From NCBI GenBank assembly GCA_054601695.1, contig BAAHQB010000213.1:186001-250000 (forward strand): a stretch of 64,000 nucleotides of DNA, read 5' to 3'. Under the pieces are notes generated by a model. That model saw only the letters and a list, made by a program, of their open reading frames with translations, did no database searches and was not told the origin of the DNA. The DNA comes from Amorphochlora amoebiformis. Its lineage: Eukaryota; Cercozoa; Chlorarachniophyceae. Positions 62,090 to 64,000 of the stretch are shown here, one piece after another (the stretch's first letter is position 1; each line of letters opens with the position of its first letter). Made by a program: the position numbers and the translations under genes.

Positions 62090-62419
62090 ATGTCTAAACG
62101 AAGAAGGAATTCCTTAATAATGGCACGTAAGTGAACATTTGGACCCAGAGATTACCCTACGGATCTTTGTGATTACAACAAAAAAATGCAATAATAATGC
62201 TAAGATTGGGGGATGTGTTAGGGGTAGGTTACGTCTAGGTTCTGAGGGTTAGGGATAGGTTATGAGGGTTTCGATAGGTTATGAGAGTGATCAATAGGTG
62301 ATGAGAGTCAGGGATAGTTTTATGATGAGGAAATGGGAGGTTAGGTTATGAGGTTGTGGTTACGAAAGCAGACGATCGAGGTCTCTTGTTTACCCCACGT
62401 ATCTGTGATTGCCATCCTG
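62090..62419 (+). CDS. Two candidate exons of an unrecognised plus-strand gene
   Basis: The ATG-led piece 62090-62126 (MSKRRRNSLIMA) ends at a perfect GTAAGT donor in phase 1. The next, 62372-62419, begins after gaaagcag in phase 1 and reads DRGLLFTPRICDCHP before GTTACG. The 3' edge of the second exon, with its donor, is duplicated at 62475-62512, the same signature seen at accepted exons elsewhere in the window. No downstream exon could be fixed in the AT-rich stretch that follows. Function unknown. Confidence 0.3.
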
Positions 62420-62593
62420 GTTACGGAATATCTAGTATGTATTTAGGCATTTATATGTAAATACACACATATATATGTATCTGTGATTGGCATCCTGGTT
62501 ACGGAATATCTATCACGTATGTCAGTTTCATATGTGTGTTTAATATATGTATGTATTTATGCATTTACATCTATATATACACACACACACACA

Positions 62594-62634
<41 letters not shown>

Positions 62635-62663
62635 ATATAGTATAATACCTAGCCAATAATATT

Positions 62664-62718
<55 letters not shown>

Positions 62719-62757
62719 TAGTTAATACCTTGGCAATGATATACAATATATATATAT

Positions 62758-62803
<46 letters not shown>

Positions 62804-62857
62804 CTATATATATATATATCTATATATATATTATATATATACATACATATATATATG

Positions 62858-62921
<64 letters not shown>

Positions 62922-63116
62922 TATACATATATACATACATACATATACATATATATATATATTGTTCAATATATATATATATATATATGTGTGTATATAT
63001 ATATACATATATATATATATATGTGTGTGTGTGTATGTGTCTCAACATTTACATATATTTACCTACTCATAAATGTCATGTAAACACAGAGATACATATT
63101 ACCTATAATATATATG

Positions 63117-63167
<51 letters not shown>

Positions 63168-63440
63168 GCATACATACATACAGGCACACATAGAACACAT
63201 AGTACTACACCCCACCGAGCCTCATCATAAGCGCGAATAACTTGCCTAAAAAGTGCTTAAGGTTATTGTGAGGGCGAGGGTTAGCTTGGCCTTAGCGTTG
63301 TCGTCACCTCTCGCTCAGCTTTTCGTACAGACTGTTGGGTTAAACTAGGCTTAGGCTTAGGGTTAGGAATAGCTTGGTACGGAGTGAGAGAGTTGAGTAA
63401 GCTTAGGGATAGGGCTGAGTCAAGGGCTAGATTTGGGGTT
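62420..63440. other. AT-rich, no certain gene
   Basis: AT microsatellites with paired short copies of CCTAGCCAATAAT (62648) and CCTTGGCAATGATATAC (62728), then a unique GC-richer segment from 63180 with TTAGGG-like remnants. No exon pair could be matched. Confidence 0.5.
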
Positions 63441-63461
63441 TAGTTAAGGTTAGTGTTGGGC

Positions 63462-63564
63462 ACTTGTGAATGTCCCCTTTCGCGGAGGTTTGGGACCATT
63501 TGGTTGCGCGAGTCGACACGTGTGCCCTGCGGCTCACCAAAGGCCTCAGAGTGCCTAACAAATA

Positions 63565-63601
<37 letters not shown>

Positions 63602-63980
63602 TAACATATATATATATATATATAACCATCATCCCGAACAAAATGCTTTCGCAGTGAAACAATCGTATAGATGTGTACACGTGTACACGAACCGTTCGAC
63701 TCGTCACACCGGTGTATGCGCTCGAAACCGCCCATAAGCGGGACACAGGGGAGCATGCATGCAGTGGTCGTGTGATTTGATATCACTGCGGTGTGCGTCA
63801 ATGAGAGCATGTACAGTGTGGATACAAGTGCGTATTTCGGATAGTTCGCTTGCTAAGAGTGCAGGATTAACATCAAGGGCGAAGCGAGTGTATGTATGTG
63901 TGGTCGGCTTGTGAACGGCCGTACAAGGGTTACCAATCGTGAGATAGATGATGGATAAAACATGTTTGCAACGGCACATC
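63462..63980 (-). CDS. Two candidate minus-strand exons, function unknown
   Basis: On the minus strand an open stretch ending near 63624 (ERIHRCDESNGSCTRVHIY, then TIVSLRKHFVRDD) runs to a GTTATA donor. After an AT intron, ttgttag at about 63560 opens an exon reading in matching phase TLRPLVSRRAHVSTRATKW, or in another phase HSEAFGEPQGTRVDSRNQMV. Both readings look protein-like and I cannot choose between them. Upstream on the minus strand the frame ALDVNPALLASELSEIRTC is also open to the window edge. Treat as a gene fragment of unknown nature. Confidence 0.25.
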
Positions 63981-64000
63981 AGTGTACCTGGCCGTTGAGG

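Overview
This is a nuclear window from a eukaryote whose genes are cut into very small exons (about 11-130 nt, one of 285 and one of 293) by introns made almost entirely of simple sequence: (AT)n microsatellites, telomere-like CCCTAA/TTAGGG runs, (CT)n/(GA)n tracts and one 753-bp (GC)n run. Simple ORF finding sees mostly (YI)n nonsense. I read exons by hand, requiring splice sites, matching codon phase across each junction, and, where a family could be recognised, protein motifs in the right order. This gave several multi-exon genes, two of them with 24 exons. No transcript or database check was possible. Two first exons (at 19452 and 25602) encode a hydrophobic signal-like stretch followed by a basic Ser/Thr-rich stretch. 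Two other genes start with Arg/Ser-rich mitochondrial-like leaders. An alga with a complex plastid is therefore a reasonable guess, but only a guess.

Layout. 1-19306, minus strand: a SET/MYND (SMYD-like) gene that runs off the left edge. Its 10.7-kb eighth intron contains a complete same-strand METTL27-like class I SAM methyltransferase gene (12299-4948), so the two halves of the split SET domain lie on either side of another gene. 19307-19451: a 145-bp divergent promoter with three 17-bp palindromes (TGTCACT-N3-AGTGACA type). 19452-22710, plus: a five-exon protein with a putative organelle presequence and a C-terminal membrane helix. 23483-25385: a PIF/Harbinger-like element with an uninterrupted transposase (minus) and a convergent coiled-coil ORF (plus). 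25602-29609, plus: a seven-exon FAM210/DUF1279-like protein. 31106-42581, minus: a 24-exon TauD/TfdA-like Fe(II)/2-oxoglutarate dioxygenase, with the (GC)n run in its last intron. 43499-43720, minus: a short signal-anchor ORF, divergent from 44197-56386, plus: a 24-exon multi-pass membrane protein. 57585-60225, minus: a small protein of eight exons with a mitochondrial-like leader. 60989-64000: weaker exon candidates.

The most striking system-level signal is how introns grow. More than twenty exon-intron boundaries are tandemly duplicated as minisatellites: the last 10-40 nt of an exon plus its GT donor, or the AG acceptor plus the first exon bases, repeated 2-12 times and spaced by AT tracts. 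Telomere-like intron repeats lie mostly in the CCCTAA orientation on the sense strand. There each repeat offers a CTAAC branch-point-like motif, and slight variants (CCCTAG, CCTTAG, CCCTCAG) serve as the actual 3' splice sites.
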